Assembly (NCBI GenBank): GCA_963575745.1
Contig: CAUYUJ010016055.1
Span: 105,754 to 169,753 of the forward strand
Length of the DNA stretch: 64,000 nucleotides
Direction of reading: 5' to 3'
From: Prorocentrum cordatum
Lineage: Eukaryota; Sar; Dinophyceae; Prorocentrales; Prorocentraceae
Below are positions 1-9,897 of this stretch, piece after piece (positions within the stretch are counted from its first letter, which is position 1; every line of letters begins with the position of its first letter). The notes under the pieces were generated by a model. The model made no database searches. It was not told where the DNA came from and saw only the letters and a list, made by a program, of their open reading frames with translations. The position numbers were made by a program, and so were the translations under genes.

Positions 1-36
1 TCTCTAAACCACCGACGCCCAGAGGGCTGGTGGGAT
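1..36 (+). repeat. Right end of a CCCACCAGCCC-terminated repeat, with hairpin
   Basis: The motif CCACCGACGCCCAGAGGG followed by CTGGTGGGATT is the right terminus seen again near 660, 2615, 12013 and 42381. It folds on itself (CCACC/GGTGG and GCCC/GGGC). The body of this copy lies outside the window. Confidence 0.6.
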
Positions 37-206
37 TCTTTCTTGCAGGCAATGGCCTTGCAGACCACCATGCCAGACGAGCTGCCCACGATAACGGTTC
101 CTGTAAAGCATAAGTGAATCGTATTAAGTTAGCCCCGGCGGCGTACCCCAAGATTGTGCGAGGAGTGGCTACATTCTTGGTCGATTGGCCGAACCTTCAG
201 GAGCAA
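37..206. other. No gene recognised
   Basis: Unique-looking sequence between two repeat copies. No ORF with recognisable protein features. Confidence 0.5.
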
Positions 207-690
207 TGCTTGACGCTTCGCGTAACCCCATCAACCCATCTAGAGACGTTGCCCAGATGAGTTGCCTCGATCAGGGAAGGGGGCAGCACACAGCGGGGCG
301 CTGTTGAGGCGCTCTTGGGGCCCTGTTGAGGCGCTCTTGGGAGCCTTGGGGGCGCTCCTGGGGGCCATCCTGCAGGAGATCGATCGAAGAAGGCAAGAGC
401 TTCCATTGGGGCCCCCCTTCGGGAGCGCCCACGATCGCCTTTTGGACCGCTCTTGGGGCCGTCTTGGGGCTCTCTTGGGCCTCCCTCGGGGCCCTCCTGG
501 GCCTCCCTGGAGCCATCTTGAGGCCTCGGAAGGCCATCGAAAGCAAAAGGGCGAAACTAATTGATTCTCCTCAGGTTTGTAGAGGATGTTTGCCTCTTGC
601 CGGCCTGCTGGGGATGTTCCGTGGCCACTTGGAGCCGTCTTGGAGCGGTCGCTCTGAACCACCTACGCCCAGAGGGCTGGTGGGATTCGG
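207..690 (+). mobile_element. TCTTGGGGCC-block element, copy 1
   Basis: The left end reads GACGCTTCGCGT followed by a CCATCAACCCATCTAGA segment; almost the same sequence opens the copy at 41569. The body (about 300-560) is a degenerate TCTTGGGGCC-like tandem array, split by a CGATCGA segment near 380 and closed by a GGCCATCGAAAGC segment near 530. The right end (656-690) is the CCACC...GGTGGGATT hairpin. Left CCCATCT and right AGAGGGCTGGTGGG are partly inverse, as expected of a non-autonomous TIR element. No conserved ORF. Confidence 0.5.
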
Positions 691-1204
691 TGAGCTTTGT
701 AAAGGTGCGGTTGGGCGGATGCCTCGGCCCCCCCCTCTTGTGGCCCACGAGTGGGTCTGGTGAAGCTCGACGCCAGAATGGCGGTGCCGATGCTGCCTGC
801 GAGGCGGGGGGCCCTGGGAATCGCAGGGGGCGCACAGAGCTGAACCCCATCCCTTCCGCCTTGGGCCCCTGCGAGTTCGGAGACGTGGGCATTCTGTTCG
901 GGTGAGTTGGGATCGTTGCTCAAACATGCCCGTGGTCTGGTGCCGCAGGTGTGGTGGGTTTGCCCGCAGAGGTAGGCCCCGCGCCTTGCAGGCAGGTGCA
1001 GGCCAATGTCAGACGTGCTCGGAGCGGCGGAGGTTGCTCAAGGGACCGCTGCCTGGCACGCCCTGTAGGCTGGGCCCGCCACAGTCGCTTTCTCGGACTC
1101 TGACTCAGCGCGTATCGGGTTCCATAGCCCTGTCTTTTGTTTTCAAGCATCGTTTCTACTTGCGTGAACTCTTGGTTGCAATTCAAAGCTGGAAGGGAGG
1201 ATGG
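691..1204. other. No gene recognised
   Basis: GC-rich stretch without a convincing exon. Short ORFs here show no domain or conserved motif that I can see. Confidence 0.45.
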
Positions 1205-1475
1205 AGAGGAGGACGAGGGCGAAGTGGAGGAGGAGGAGGAGGAGGAAAAAGAGGAGGAGGAGGAGGCGGAGGATGAGGAGGAGAAAGGAAGGCGCAAGGC
1301 GGATGGCGGAGGAGTAGGGAGGAGGACTGGGGGAGTAGACGGAATTGGGAGGAGGACGACGAGGAGGAGGGGGGAAGAGGAGGTGGAGGAGGAGGAGGAG
1401 GAGGAGGAGGAGGAGGAGAAGGAGGAGGAGGAGGAGGAGGGGGCCGAGGAAGAGGAGGTGGGGTGGGGGCCTGGC
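1205..1475 (+). repeat. GGA-rich microsatellite
   Basis: Interrupted (GGA)n/(GAG)n array. It creates acidic (poly-Glu) and basic (poly-Arg) ORFs on the plus strand and Ser/Pro-rich ORFs on the minus strand, none of which I regard as genes. Confidence 0.9.
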
Positions 1476-1632
1476 GCCGCGCGCCCGGGCACCACTGCCC
1501 TCGAGCGAGGTGCTTGGTGGACCTGCGGAGCCGTTCGACGACCCGCTGGACCCTGCGTTGCGAGGAGCCCGGCTGCTCCAGCACGGCTACGACGACGGCG
1601 GCGGCCACGGCTAAGGGGAGGAAAAGGTTCAG

Positions 1633-1801
1633 AAAGCCCAGGATTCGTTAGGCACTGGCTTCGTCCCGAAACGACGAAAACCCTTCCAAAACCCTCCCGA
1701 AATCCTCGGAAAACCCTCCCAGATCCCTTCCCGGAGGATTTTCGGAAGGGTTTCGGCTGTCTCGAAAGGAAACCAGTCCTTAGCTAACCCTGGACTTTCT
1801 A
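1633..1801. mobile_element. Palindromic MITE-like element
   Basis: The left arm (AAGCCCAGGATTCGTTAGGC, then CACTGGCTTCG) is largely the reverse complement of the right arm (GAAACCAGTCCTTAGC, then TAACCCTGGACTTT). Inner parts CGAAAACCCTTCC and GGAAGGGTTTCGG also pair. The whole unit is about 169 bp and could fold into one long hairpin. No target duplication was identified. Confidence 0.55.
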
Positions 1802-1886
1802 AGAAAAGGTACCGACACCGTCGCTCGTCAAGGAGATCCCGCGTCGCGACAAACGGGATCCTCTTCGAAACGGACAACCTTTCTTA

Positions 1887-2642
1887 TGTGTATTTCCACC
1901 AGCCCATGCAGACACGATGCCCAGGAGAGCTGCCCTGAAGGTAGGGGGGCGTGGTAGCGTTCGGATAGATCGGGGGCCTCTGTGGGCCAGGGCACATCGG
2001 GGCGTCTTGATGGCCTTTTGCTGTTTCGTGGGGGCCATCTTGGAGCGTCTTGGGTGCCTCTTTGGGCCCTCGTGGGGCCTTCTTGGGGCTCTCAAGATTA
2101 ATTCGGCCCGTTTGGGGGCCACCTTGGAGGCAATCGATCAAAGGCCGAGGGGCTCTCTAACAGCATCGCCCCCCAAAACGGCAAGAAGGGCACAACACCC
2201 AAGGACAATACATGATTGTGCTGCTTTCTCGCTGGGGCCATCTCGGACGTCTTACAAGTCATGTCGCAACTACCGAGGCAGAATTGAAGTCGCGCCGCGG
2301 GGAGTGTGCCCCCGCCCTCAGAAGCTGAAGCCAGCACATCGATGTGCACGGACGGGGAGGCATCAGCCAAGAGCCCAGCGTGCCCGTCAACTTCGATTGG
2401 GCCGCTCAACAGAGAGTGCCCAATGCGCCTATGTGCCTCTCATTTTTGCAGTTGCCTCTCAACATTGACGCATCGTCAAAAGCCACCCGGCGTCGTCGCG
2501 TTCATCGCGACCAGACTTGCTGTGTATCGCGGGGCCTTCCCTCCACACCAAGGGGGGAGGGGTAAATCCCTCCCTGACGGGGAAGAAAGGGGTTGGAAGA
2601 GAAAGCGCCCTAAGCCACCGACGCCCTAAAGGTCTGGTGGGA
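1887..2642 (+). mobile_element. TCTTGGGGCC-block element, copy 2
   Basis: Opens with CCACCAGCCCATGCAGAC, holds a TCTTGGGGCC-type array (about 1995-2120) followed by an AATCGATCAAAGG junction, and ends with the divergent hairpin CCACCGACGCCC...GGTCTGGTGGGATT (2614-2642). Same order of modules as the copy at 207-690. Confidence 0.45.
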
Positions 2643-2920
2643 TTCTGGTCAAAACGCGCCCCAGGAGCGGCCTGGTGAGCAGCGGTATCGGTACGTCTTT
2701 GCCTTCCCAGCGGCGGCGGAGGTTCAGGATAGTTGTCGCCTTCTTCTGTCGCCAGCCAGAGGAGGCCTGTTTCTCAAAGATGACAGCACTGCATATCGGC
2801 GTAATTTGTCGGAGGTCCCCGCGGATTGGACGGACTGCGTAGGCCTTACTGCCAGTGCCGCCGACCTTGCCAGCAACGGGCAGCAAGAGACATTGACAGT
2901 GGGATGTTGAGCAGGATGAA
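2643..2920. other. No gene; short dispersed motif before a microsatellite
   Basis: No gene recognised. A motif like GGCCTTACTGCCAGTGCCG followed by CCGACC (about 2843-2870) recurs near 43110 (also just before a GGA array) and, diverged, near 13210. Confidence 0.4.
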
Positions 2921-2985
2921 CCAGAGGAGGAGGAGGAGGAGGAGGAGGAGGAGGAGGAGGAGGAGGAGGAGGAGGATGGAAGGGG
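2921..2985 (+). repeat. (GGA)n microsatellite
   Basis: Near-perfect GGA array of about 50 bp with a purine-rich tail. Confidence 0.95.
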
Positions 2986-3059
2986 GAAGAGGGCGATGGG
3001 GGGAGCGGAGAAGGGAAGAGAGAGAGTGAAATAGACACGCTGGTATTGGATCATCTTGT

Positions 3060-3392
3060 GGTCCTCCTGGGTTCATCTTGGAAGTCTCTTACATAGCCCA
3101 GGGCCATTTTGGGCTCTCCTGGAGCTCTGCTGGGCTCTTGGAGGCACTGTGAGGCATTTTGGGGCCATCTTGGAGGCCATCGATCACAGGAGGAGGGTTC
3201 CCTATGTACGTCCCCCCGTCGGGCCGCAAAGATGATATCCTCTTTGGGCCTGCTTGACGCGCTATTAAGGGGCCCTCGGGCGCTCTTGGGACCGTCTTGG
3301 GGGCCTCCTGGGCGCCTCTGGGGACCCTTGTGGGCCATCTTGGAGCCATCTTGAGGCCTCAAGAGCCCATCGAAATCGAAAAGGTGAGATAG
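3060..3392 (+). repeat. TCTTGGGGCC-type degenerate tandem block
   Basis: Two TCTTGGGGCC-like arrays separated by GGAGGCCATCGATCACAGGA (about 3173-3192) and closed by CCCATCGAAATCGAAAAGG. The module order matches the blocks near 207, 1990 and 41680. Confidence 0.6.
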
Positions 3393-3439
3393 CTAAGACC
3401 ATGGACACGACAGGGTTCTGAATGATATTCGCCTAACGG

Positions 3440-3660
3440 GTGACTCCGACGCCGACACCGACGACGACGCCGACGCTGACTCCGACGACGACGACGCCGA
3501 CGACGACGACGAATACGGAAAAGCGTTTCACACACGCTGACAGGCTCGGTGGAGTTGCTTGGCGCGCGGAGCGCGCTAGTGGCGGCGCTGGAGGCGCTGC
3601 CAGGGGGGCCCAGCACAGGTTCAAGAAATCCGCGCGGACCTCCAAATGAAAAGTGCATGT
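3440..3660. mobile_element. Fold-back element P, right half, with GAC-repeat left part
   Basis: The right half (about 3550-3656) has the family's GCGCGCGGAGCGCGC core and its end CAAGAAATCCGCGCGGAC. The left half is replaced by a (GAC)n-like array (about 3450-3515). Confidence 0.6.
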
Positions 3661-3689
3661 TTTTTTAATGTGGTTTGTCCTTCCTCTGG

Positions 3690-3848
3690 TTTCAGACCAG
3701 GGCTGGACCTAAACGCTGTCTAGGTGGACTTCGGCTATGCTCTGTTTTTCCTTGTGGCAGGGAGGTGCAGGAAAACAGGCAGAGCAGAACAAAAAACATA
3801 ACGAAAGCAAAACAAAACACAGCATTTAGGTCCAGCCCAGTTTCAGAC
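3690..3848. mobile_element. hAT-like MITE, copy 1, with 8-bp target duplication
   Basis: The element is 3698-3840 (143 bp). It starts CAGGGCTGGACCTAAACGCT and ends with the inverse (AGCATTTAGGTCCAGCCCAG). The flanks are identical octamers TTTCAGAC (3690-3697 and 3841-3848). A CAGGG start with an 8-bp duplication is typical of hAT superfamily elements. The interior has no coding capacity, so it depends on a transposase encoded elsewhere. Confidence 0.85.
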
Positions 3849-3855
3849 CCCAGGC

Positions 3856-4012
3856 TTAAGTCGGGCACGTCCCTCTGCAGATATCCAAAGATAGTCAAAA
3901 GATAGCCTGGGGACGAGTTTGGGGGTATTTTGGAGCATGTTTTGGAACCTGGCTCGACTGCTCCGAATGTTTCGCCCAACAGCCCCCGCAGAGCGGGACG
4001 GGCCCGACCGGA
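3856..4012. mobile_element. TTAGGTCGGGC-family element, copy 1 (degraded right end)
   Basis: The left end TTAAGTCGGGCACGTCCC matches the family. A right end is inferred at TTTCGCCCAACAG...GGGCCCGACCGGA by similarity to the copy ending at 15858. Flanking octamers CCCCAGGC and CCCCAGCA match at 6 of 8 positions. The unit directly abuts the hAT-like MITE. Confidence 0.4.
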
Positions 4013-4284
4013 CCCCCAGCAGCCGTCGACCCGGGGCCGACCCGGTGGCCGTGGCCGCCCCTCCGGCGACGGCGGCCCCTCCCGCTGCGCCGGGGCGGCC
4101 GCGCGTGGCCCGAGCGGCCCGGGGCTCTCGGAGGGCGCGCGGCCTCCGTCGCCCGGGAGCCCGAGGCGGCCCCGCGCCGCACGGCGAGGGCCCGCGGCGT
4201 GCGCGCCGCCTCCGGCGGAGGCGGCACGCCCTGCGAGCGCCGTGGCCTGCGGCCCCATTCCCGGAGATCCAAGGCATTGACAGA
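4013..4284. other. Very GC-rich stretch, no gene recognised
   Basis: CGG/GCC-dense sequence open in several frames because AT-rich stop codons are rare. No recognisable domain. Confidence 0.4.
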
Positions 4285-4440
4285 AATCAAGGCGGAGGTT
4301 TTTTGCAGTTTTCGGCCTCCAGGGGCCCTCGCCGGGCCCCGGGACCGTCAAAAAACGACTCAGGATGAGAAGCCGGTCCTGGGGAAGGGGTCGAGATTTC
4401 TGGGGACCCCGTATTGAAAAATCACGACGTCGGATCAGTG
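4285..4440 (+). repeat. Dispersed repeat R150, copy 1
   Basis: About 150 bp that recurs at 44705-44870 in the same orientation. Shared landmarks are GGGGCCCTCGCCGGGCCCC (a near-palindrome), CCGGTCCTGGGGAA and TTCTGGGGACCCCG. Function unknown. Confidence 0.7.
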
Positions 4441-4905
4441 GGTTTGCAGGACTCGCTCGTGGAGCGCCCGAAGCAGGCCCGCGAGGCCCGCGAGGCCCGC
4501 GGTGCTCTGAGCGTGTCTCTCCTGGCGGGCCTCTTGGGCGCCTCTCGGAGTCTCCTCCGGCGGATGCGGCACGCCTCCGATCGAAGAGGAGAAAACGGCA
4601 TAAACATGCAAACCTTCGACGCTCCGCGCGGCGCGGATGTCTTGGATCTGCGCCGGGGCCCCTGGCGGCACCTCCGGCGCCGCCCCCGGCGCGCTCCGCG
4701 CTAGAGTGGGGGTCCCGGCGCAAGTCCGAGGAATCCGCGCGGAGCGTCGAAAGTTTCTGTTTACGTGTTTTTTCCTTCCGCTACTGTGGCCCCATTTGCA
4801 GGACTCGCTCGTGGAGCGCCCGAAGCAGCCGGCGCCGCACGCGAGGCCCGCGGTGTGCTGAGCGTGCCTCTCCTGGCGGGCCTCTTTGGGGCCTCTTGGA
4901 GCCTC
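4439..4905 (+). repeat. Local duplication of about 115 bp, separated by a fold-back element
   Basis: TTTGCAGGACTCGCTCGTGG with what follows (4441-4555) is repeated at 4795-4905, both ending in CTCTCCTGGCGGGCCTCTT. A fold-back P element lies between the two copies. Confidence 0.65.
4598..4775. mobile_element. Fold-back element P, copy 2
   Basis: The left arm CATAAACATGCAAACCTTCG, then GCTCCGCGCGGCGCGGATGT, is mirrored by the right arm GGAATCCGCGCGGAGCGTCG, then AAAGTTTCTGTTTACG. The middle is a GGCGCC-rich loop. About 175 bp, non-coding. Confidence 0.75.
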
Positions 4906-5420
4906 TCGGGGCCCCTTGGGGGCCTCGTGGGGCCTCCTGGGAGCCTCTCGGAGCGAGGGCTCGAAGTGTCCGTGTGGTTCCCCCTGGGCAACCTCTTGGA
5001 GCCCTCTTGGGGCCTCCTGGGCCGTCTTGCAGGCATATTGGGCCGTCTTGGGGCCCCCTTTGGCCCGTTTCGGGACCCGCTTGGAGGCCTCTTGGGGCCA
5101 TCGTTGGAGTCTCTTGGGCCTTTTTGGAGCGTCGGGAAGCTGTAAAGGCGAGAAAGCCCAAATCTTTACGCCCAAATCTTTGAAAGTCTTAAGGGAAATC
5201 AGTGATGTTTGCCTCTTGGGGCTCTCTTGGAAGTGCTCTTCGAGGCCTTTTGGGGCGTCTTCCAACCTTCTTGGGCCGTCTGGAGGCCGTAAAGACGTCT
5301 TGGACCGATCGTTCGGCGATTCGAGGTCCTCTTGGACCGTCTTGGGGGCCTCTTGGGGCACTCTTGGCTCGTCTTGGGACTTTTTGGGGCCCCAGGCCCC
5401 CCTCAGGAGGGGGTCGTATT
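4880..5420 (+). repeat. TCTTGGGGCC-type degenerate tandem block (long)
   Basis: More than 500 bp of 10-12-bp units resembling TCTTGGGGCC, with a GTAAAGGCGAGAAAGCCC segment near 5140. It produces Trp/Gly/Leu-rich plus-strand ORFs and Pro/Arg/Lys-rich minus-strand ORFs, which I take as by-products. Confidence 0.65.
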
Positions 5421-5800
5421 CTGACCTGGGACCCCCCCGCGACTCCCTCAGGATCCCCCCCGAGCGGCGACGACGACGACGTCGACGAAGACGAGTCAAA
5501 CGGAACAGCCTCGTCCACACGCCGAAAGCGTCGGCGGATGTGTAAGAGGCGTCGAAAATTCTGGTGTTGAATCGTGGGGGGGCCACAGTAGAATTATCTG
5601 GAGCAGGAACAGCCGCAGCGTATGAGCGGGCTTCGCTTTGCAATATCTGCCTTGTGTCTGGTAGCTGCTTTCCATTATTCTTCGTCAGTGCCACAGTGAA
5701 TACGTTACGAATTGCCACTCGTCGTATAGTCAAACGCGTTGGATCCGCCCTCGTGATCAGCACAGTGCGAGCACAATCAAACTAGTGCGGATATTGTGTC
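5421..5800. other. No gene recognised
   Basis: Contains a short CGACGACGACGAC run near 5470. No supported exon. Confidence 0.4.
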
Positions 5801-5912
5801 ATCGTGGAGACAGCAGCACGAGCAATACCAGCGCCAGACATCAGACAGCAGCTTCAGCAGCATCAGCGGCAGCAGTGGCAGCGGCAGCAGCAGCAGCAGC
5901 AGAAAGCGTGCG
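5801..5912 (+). repeat. CAG/CAGCGG-rich repeat
   Basis: Interrupted CAG-type trinucleotide repeat, with a pure CAG run near 5886-5902. It gives Gln-rich, Ser-rich or Ala-rich ORFs depending on frame. Confidence 0.75.
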
Positions 5913-6404
5913 CAGCTCAACTCAAATTGCATAAACCACGCGATACGAGTCACACACATATACACCATCGGGCGGGCCCAATACCAGGATGTACCCTTCC
6001 ACAGCGTTGCGGAACGCTCTCAGAGCGTTCCGGAGCGATTTGGAACGACCGCGGCTCCCGATACATCCTCCTTGACCGCCTCGGATCTCACACATCACCC
6101 ATATATCCATCCTGATCCGATGTTGTCCCTATCTCGGATTCGTTTTGCACCAGTGGCAGGAGCAATGCCAGTAACGTTCATACAAAAGGCGCGTCAGCTG
6201 GAACAAGAAAGGCACGAAAACAGCCCGGCGAGGAGCTCTACAGGTCAACCTACGCCAGCGGCGTCTCGGTCAGCCCGCCGACATTCGGCTGGACGGAGGT
6301 GGTCGGCCTGCCACCAGGAGCCGCTTCTTGCTGGAGAAAGATGGTCGTCCAGATTCTTCTCCCCTCTCCCGCCTACCACTCAGGAAGAAGAAGAAGAAGC
6401 AATG
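5913..6404. other. No gene recognised
   Basis: An ORF with an internal Met runs to 6410 but shows only low-complexity Arg/Ser/Gln content. No domain is visible. Confidence 0.35.
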
Positions 6405-6530
6405 ACATAAACATAACCTTTTGGAGGACCGCGCAGATTTCTTGGATCGGCATTGGACCCCCTGGCGGAGGTGGGCCCAGCGCCGATCCACGAAATTCGC
6501 GCCAACCTTGGAAAGTTTATGTTACATGTT
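6405..6530. mobile_element. Fold-back element P, copy 3
   Basis: Left arm GACATAAACATAACC...GCAGATTTCTTGGATCGG and right arm GCCGATCCACGAAATTCGCG...AAAGTTTATGTTACATG are inverse. The left end abuts a GAA-rich purine tract (about 6380-6398). Confidence 0.75.
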
Positions 6531-6812
6531 TCTGCCGCTTTTTGTTACTCTATTCTTCAACCGACCCCCGACCTTATTCAAACCCTTCTCGCCCTCCAAC
6601 CTCTTCCCAATCTGCCGTTCCTTGTCTCTGCTCCTTTCAGTTGAAACGCACGCCTTTCCACACCTTGGACAGTGAGCCTCTGTCATCACCAATGCCAGCA
6701 ACGATACTTATTCCAGAACATGGGTGCACACACCAGACACTAAGCCAAGTCTTGGGTACTTTAGATTTTGTTTTTGACAGGCACGGCGGAAGTGATACCA
6801 TGTTGTCCGATG
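6531..6812. other. No gene recognised
   Basis: Relatively pyrimidine-rich sequence. Short ORFs without recognisable features. Confidence 0.4.
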
Positions 6813-7200
6813 TGTAATGCACGTGGCGCAAGTGGTGCACTTGGCACATCTGCACTTGGCGCACCAGCCACACGTGGCGCACCTGGCTTAGCAGGCGCTG
6901 GTGCACGTGGCGCACCTTGCGCACGCGGCGCGTGCGGCGCACCTGGCCCAGCAGGCGCTGCTGCACGTGGCGCACCTTGCGCACGCGGCGCAGTGGCGCA
7001 CCTGCACTGGGCACCAGGCACACCTTGCGCAGCTGGCGGAGGAGGAGGAGGAGGAGGAGGAGGAGGAGGAGGAGGAGGAGCACACCTGGCGCCCACGACG
7101 CACGACACGCCCGTCGCACGGGCCCGCGTTGGCGCAGTTGGCGCGCGGGGCGAGCCTCGCGCACCCTGGCGCACCAGGCGCACGCTTGCCGCACTTGCGA
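6813..7200 (+). repeat. GGCGCACNT minisatellite with an internal GGA array
   Basis: About 9-bp units such as GTGGCGCAC and CTTGCGCAC. A longer unit (CAGGCGCTG.TGCACGTGGC...) is present twice at about 6893-6990. A (GGA)n run lies at 7038-7080. In one frame the translation looks collagen-like (Gly-Ala-Pro triplets), a consequence of the 9-bp period rather than evidence of a collagen gene. Confidence 0.7.
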
Positions 7201-7224
7201 CGTGGAGCTCCGGGTGCCCCGTGT

Positions 7225-7335
7225 GTTCTTCCTCTTCCTCCTACCTCCTCCTCCTCCTCCCCCTCCTCCTCCCTCCTCCCTCCTCCCTCCCTCCTTCCTC
7301 CGCCCCTCCCTCCTCCCCTCCTCCCTCCTCCTTGC
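7225..7335 (+). repeat. (TCC)n/(CTCC)n pyrimidine array
   Basis: Mixed TCC and CCTCC units, about 100 bp. Confidence 0.9.
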
Positions 7336-7374
7336 GGTGTAAGTGAACAAGGGGGTTCTCGGGGCTCAGGAGGC

Positions 7375-7530
7375 GGGGGTCAGTGCAAACAGAGGTCAGC
7401 CAGAGCGCCAGATCTTGCAGGGTCCTGCCGAGCCAGGGGCGGGCGCAGGATCCTGCAGGATCCTGCAAGAGCTTGCAGGATCCTGCCAGGCCTGATTGAC
7501 CCGGGTTTGGATTGACCCGGGTCAGTAGAC
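7375..7530 (+). repeat. GGTCAATGCAAAC-family repeat, copy 1
   Basis: Opens GGGGGTCAGTGCAAACAGAG. Its body has several GCAGGATCCTGC palindromes and it ends with TTGACCCGGGT units and GGGTCAGTAGACCCACGAG. The same series is found at 16968 and 19708, always on the plus strand. Confidence 0.7.
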
Positions 7531-7604
7531 CCACGAGGTTCGTGCTTTTTGTTTGTGGAAGTTGACCGTTCTTTTTCTTCTCCCCTGCCCCTCCTCCTCT
7601 CCCA

Positions 7605-7775
7605 GAGGAAGACGAAAGGGCATATGTCTAAATTGTCGGAGCTCCGCACGGATTCCTAGGATCCGCACCAGAGGCGCCGCCCTTGGCGCGCTCCGCGCGC
7701 CAGGGAGGGAGGTTTTAGCGCAGATCCAAGAAATCCGCGCAGACATCGGACAGTTTATGTTTCTGCATTGATTTC
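7605..7775. mobile_element. Fold-back element P, copy 4
   Basis: Left arm CGGAGCTCCGCACGGATTCC and right arm AGATCCAAGAAATCCGCGCA, then GTTTATGTTTCTGCATTG. The GC-rich middle contains GGCGCGCTCCGCGCGCC. Confidence 0.75.
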
Positions 7776-8002
7776 CTGTCCCATTCTCCCATCCGTTTCC
7801 CTCGTTCCCTTCTTTTCCATCCCGGTTCTTTTCGGGTTCCCGTGCCGCATGCCCGAATGTGCCCGTCCCCGTTTTGGTGCGGTATCGAGCGGGTCGCAAT
7901 ATTGGTTGTTCCGAAGCCGTTGGGGGCGAGATTTGTAAGAGGCCGCGGCTGGTTGCTCGAGGGAGGCACGCGCGCATGACCATACCAGAGAGGGAAGGAC
8001 GA
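7776..8002. other. No gene recognised
   Basis: No repeat or coding signal found. Confidence 0.4.
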
Positions 8003-8112
8003 CGATGGAGGAGGAAGAGGAGGGAGGAGGAGGAGCAGGAGAGGAGGAGGAGGAGGAGCAGGAGGAGGAGGAGGAGGAGCAGGAGGAGGAGGAGAAGGAG
8101 GAGGAGGAGGAC
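8003..8112 (+). repeat. (GGA)n array, left bracket of repeat T copy 1
   Basis: GGA/GCA-interrupted array that leads directly into the inverted T repeat. Confidence 0.9.
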
Positions 8113-8895
8113 CAGTGTAAACCCATGAGTCGTCAACGATGTTGGAATAAGCCCTCCCTCCAAGCTCCCTCTTTCATAGGCCTCTACAACTGTTCATTTC
8201 CACAGGGAATTGCCTCGTTCGAAGACAACCGTTTGAAGACCTTGAAGCATGCCAAAACATTGTTCTCGCGATTCCAACGCCACGGATGAATCTGAGAGTT
8301 GCGTCTTGACGATCCTGAATCGTACCAGAACGCCATTCTTGGGACTTCAACACAGCGAATCAACGTAACTGTTGCGCCCGCATGATCTAGAATCCTTTCA
8401 AAACACCCGTTTTTGGTACGTTGATGATGGGAACCGGTGAAACTTTTGGAAGTTTGGTAAACGAAAGTGCGCGGCGCTGCGGCGAGAGCCACATGTTGAA
8501 AAGGAACCGCCCTCAATCCGTGGAACTCTCGCGTTTTTTACAGCGACTGTGCGCCGCGCTAAGGCGAGAGCCACATTTTGAAAACGACCCGCCCTCACAT
8601 CCGTGAAGCTCTTGCAAATATTTAGAACGAATGTGCCTCGCGCTAAGGCGAGAGCCACATTTTGAAAACGGCCCGCCCTCAATCCGTGAAACTCTTGCAC
8701 TTTGTTCAAACGAATGGGCGCCACGCTAGGGCGACAGCCACATTTTGAAAACCACCCGCCCTGCATCTGTGAAACTGTTGCCAATCTTAAGCTTCAGAGT
8801 CATACATGGTGAGGAAGTCTCAGGCGAAATGCCCGGACCGCCCTAAAAATTGGCCTCGGGTGAGACAGGGAGAAGTCATGGATAATGAAAGAGGA
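8113..8895 (-). repeat. GGA-bracketed repeat T, copy 1 (inverted)
   Basis: Read on the minus strand it runs from CCTGAGACTTCCTCACC through about four units of roughly 80 bp (key sequence TTTTCAAAATGTGGCT, then TCGCC.TAGCG..GCGCACATTCG) to a unique part ending CATCGTTGACGACTCATGGG and TTTACACTGGTCC. The same order occurs at 9935-11140 and 25470-26085 on the plus strand. Both edges are GGA/TCC arrays in every copy. No conserved ORF. Confidence 0.75.
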
Positions 8896-9160
8896 TGGAG
8901 GAGGAGGAGGAGGAGGAGGAGGAGGAGGAGGAGGAGGAGGAGGAGGAGGAGGAGGACAAGGAGGAGGGAGGAAGGGAGGGAAGGAGGGAGGGAGCGAGGG
9001 AGGGAGGGAGGGAGGGGGGGAAGGGAGGGAGGGAGGGAGGGGGGGGGGGGAGGGAGGGAAGGAGGGAGGGATGGACGGAGGGAGGAGGAGGAGGAGGAGG
9101 AGGCGGCAGGGCAGAAGGACCGTAGAAGGAAAACGAGGAGGGAGGAGGAGAGGTGCGGGC
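8896..9160 (+). repeat. (GGA)n then (GGGA)n array
   Basis: About 60 bp of GGA followed by GGGA/GGAGGGA units and further GGA. Confidence 0.95.
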
Positions 9161-9350
9161 GCTTCAGACGCTGATTGCGTACGCAGCGGCTAGAGAATGT
9201 GCGGGTGTTCGTCTCCAACAGCTTGTAGCGGACCATCCCGAGCAAAGAAGCGCATCCAGCGCCGATAGTCCGTGCTGCCAAGGGGGAGCACCTCTCCCCA
9301 AGCAAGTCGATCGTGTTCTCCGCGCATCCAGATGCTGCAGAGGCGCGCTT
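9161..9350. other. No gene recognised
   Basis: Unique-looking sequence between two purine arrays. Confidence 0.4.
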
Positions 9351-9561
9351 CTGGAGGAGGAGGGAGGAGGAGGAGGGAGGAGGGAGGAGGAGGGAAGAGG
9401 GAGGAGGGAGGAGGGAGGAGGAGCAGGGGATGAGGTGGCAACGAGGACGGATGAGGGAGGAAAGAGAGGGGGAGTGGGGAGAGGGATGGAAGCAGTGGGG
9501 GGGATGAGGTGGCAGCGAGGACGGAACGAAGGAGAACAGGGAGGGGGAGGGAAGGTGAGAG

Positions 9562-9597
<36 letters not shown>

Positions 9598-9625
9598 GGA
9601 CGAAGGGGGAGGGCAGCAGGGACGG
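9351..9625 (+). repeat. GGA/GGGA arrays with (GA)n
   Basis: GGAGGGAGGA units at 9351-9430, a GATGAGGTGGCA.CGAGGACGGA segment present twice (about 9429 and 9508), and a pure (GA)n run at about 9562-9592. Confidence 0.85.
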
Positions 9626-9897
9626 CGGCAGGGCAGGGGGATGCGAATGCAGGGAAGGCCAGAGCAGAGCCCCATGCGAACAGCCCGTCGTCGGCGGCCA
9701 TCGGCTTCGTGGCGCTCACAGCGCCCACGGGGCCCAGGCAGAGCACTGCACACGTGCCTGCTGTAGCGTGGTTCGGTTCGGGCTGAGCCAGGCGAGCACT
9801 TCGTCGTCTGTTTTTGATCTCGTCGGTTCCATTCCATTCTGGAGCTGCGGCCCCATGCAGAAGTACGATCGCAACTTCTTCCGTCGCCAGACCTCTC
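9626..9897. other. No gene recognised
   Basis: No repeat or exon signal that I can support. Confidence 0.4.

Noticed and set aside
262-564. Trp/Gly/Ser-rich ORFs in TCTTGGGGCC blocks
   Set aside because: The same peptide-like patterns appear wherever the 10-12-bp repeat occurs, in changing frames, with no conserved start or stop.
6768-7346. Collagen-like Gly-Ala-Pro ORF
   Set aside because: Product of a 9-bp GC-rich minisatellite joined to GGA and TCC arrays; equally open in other frames.
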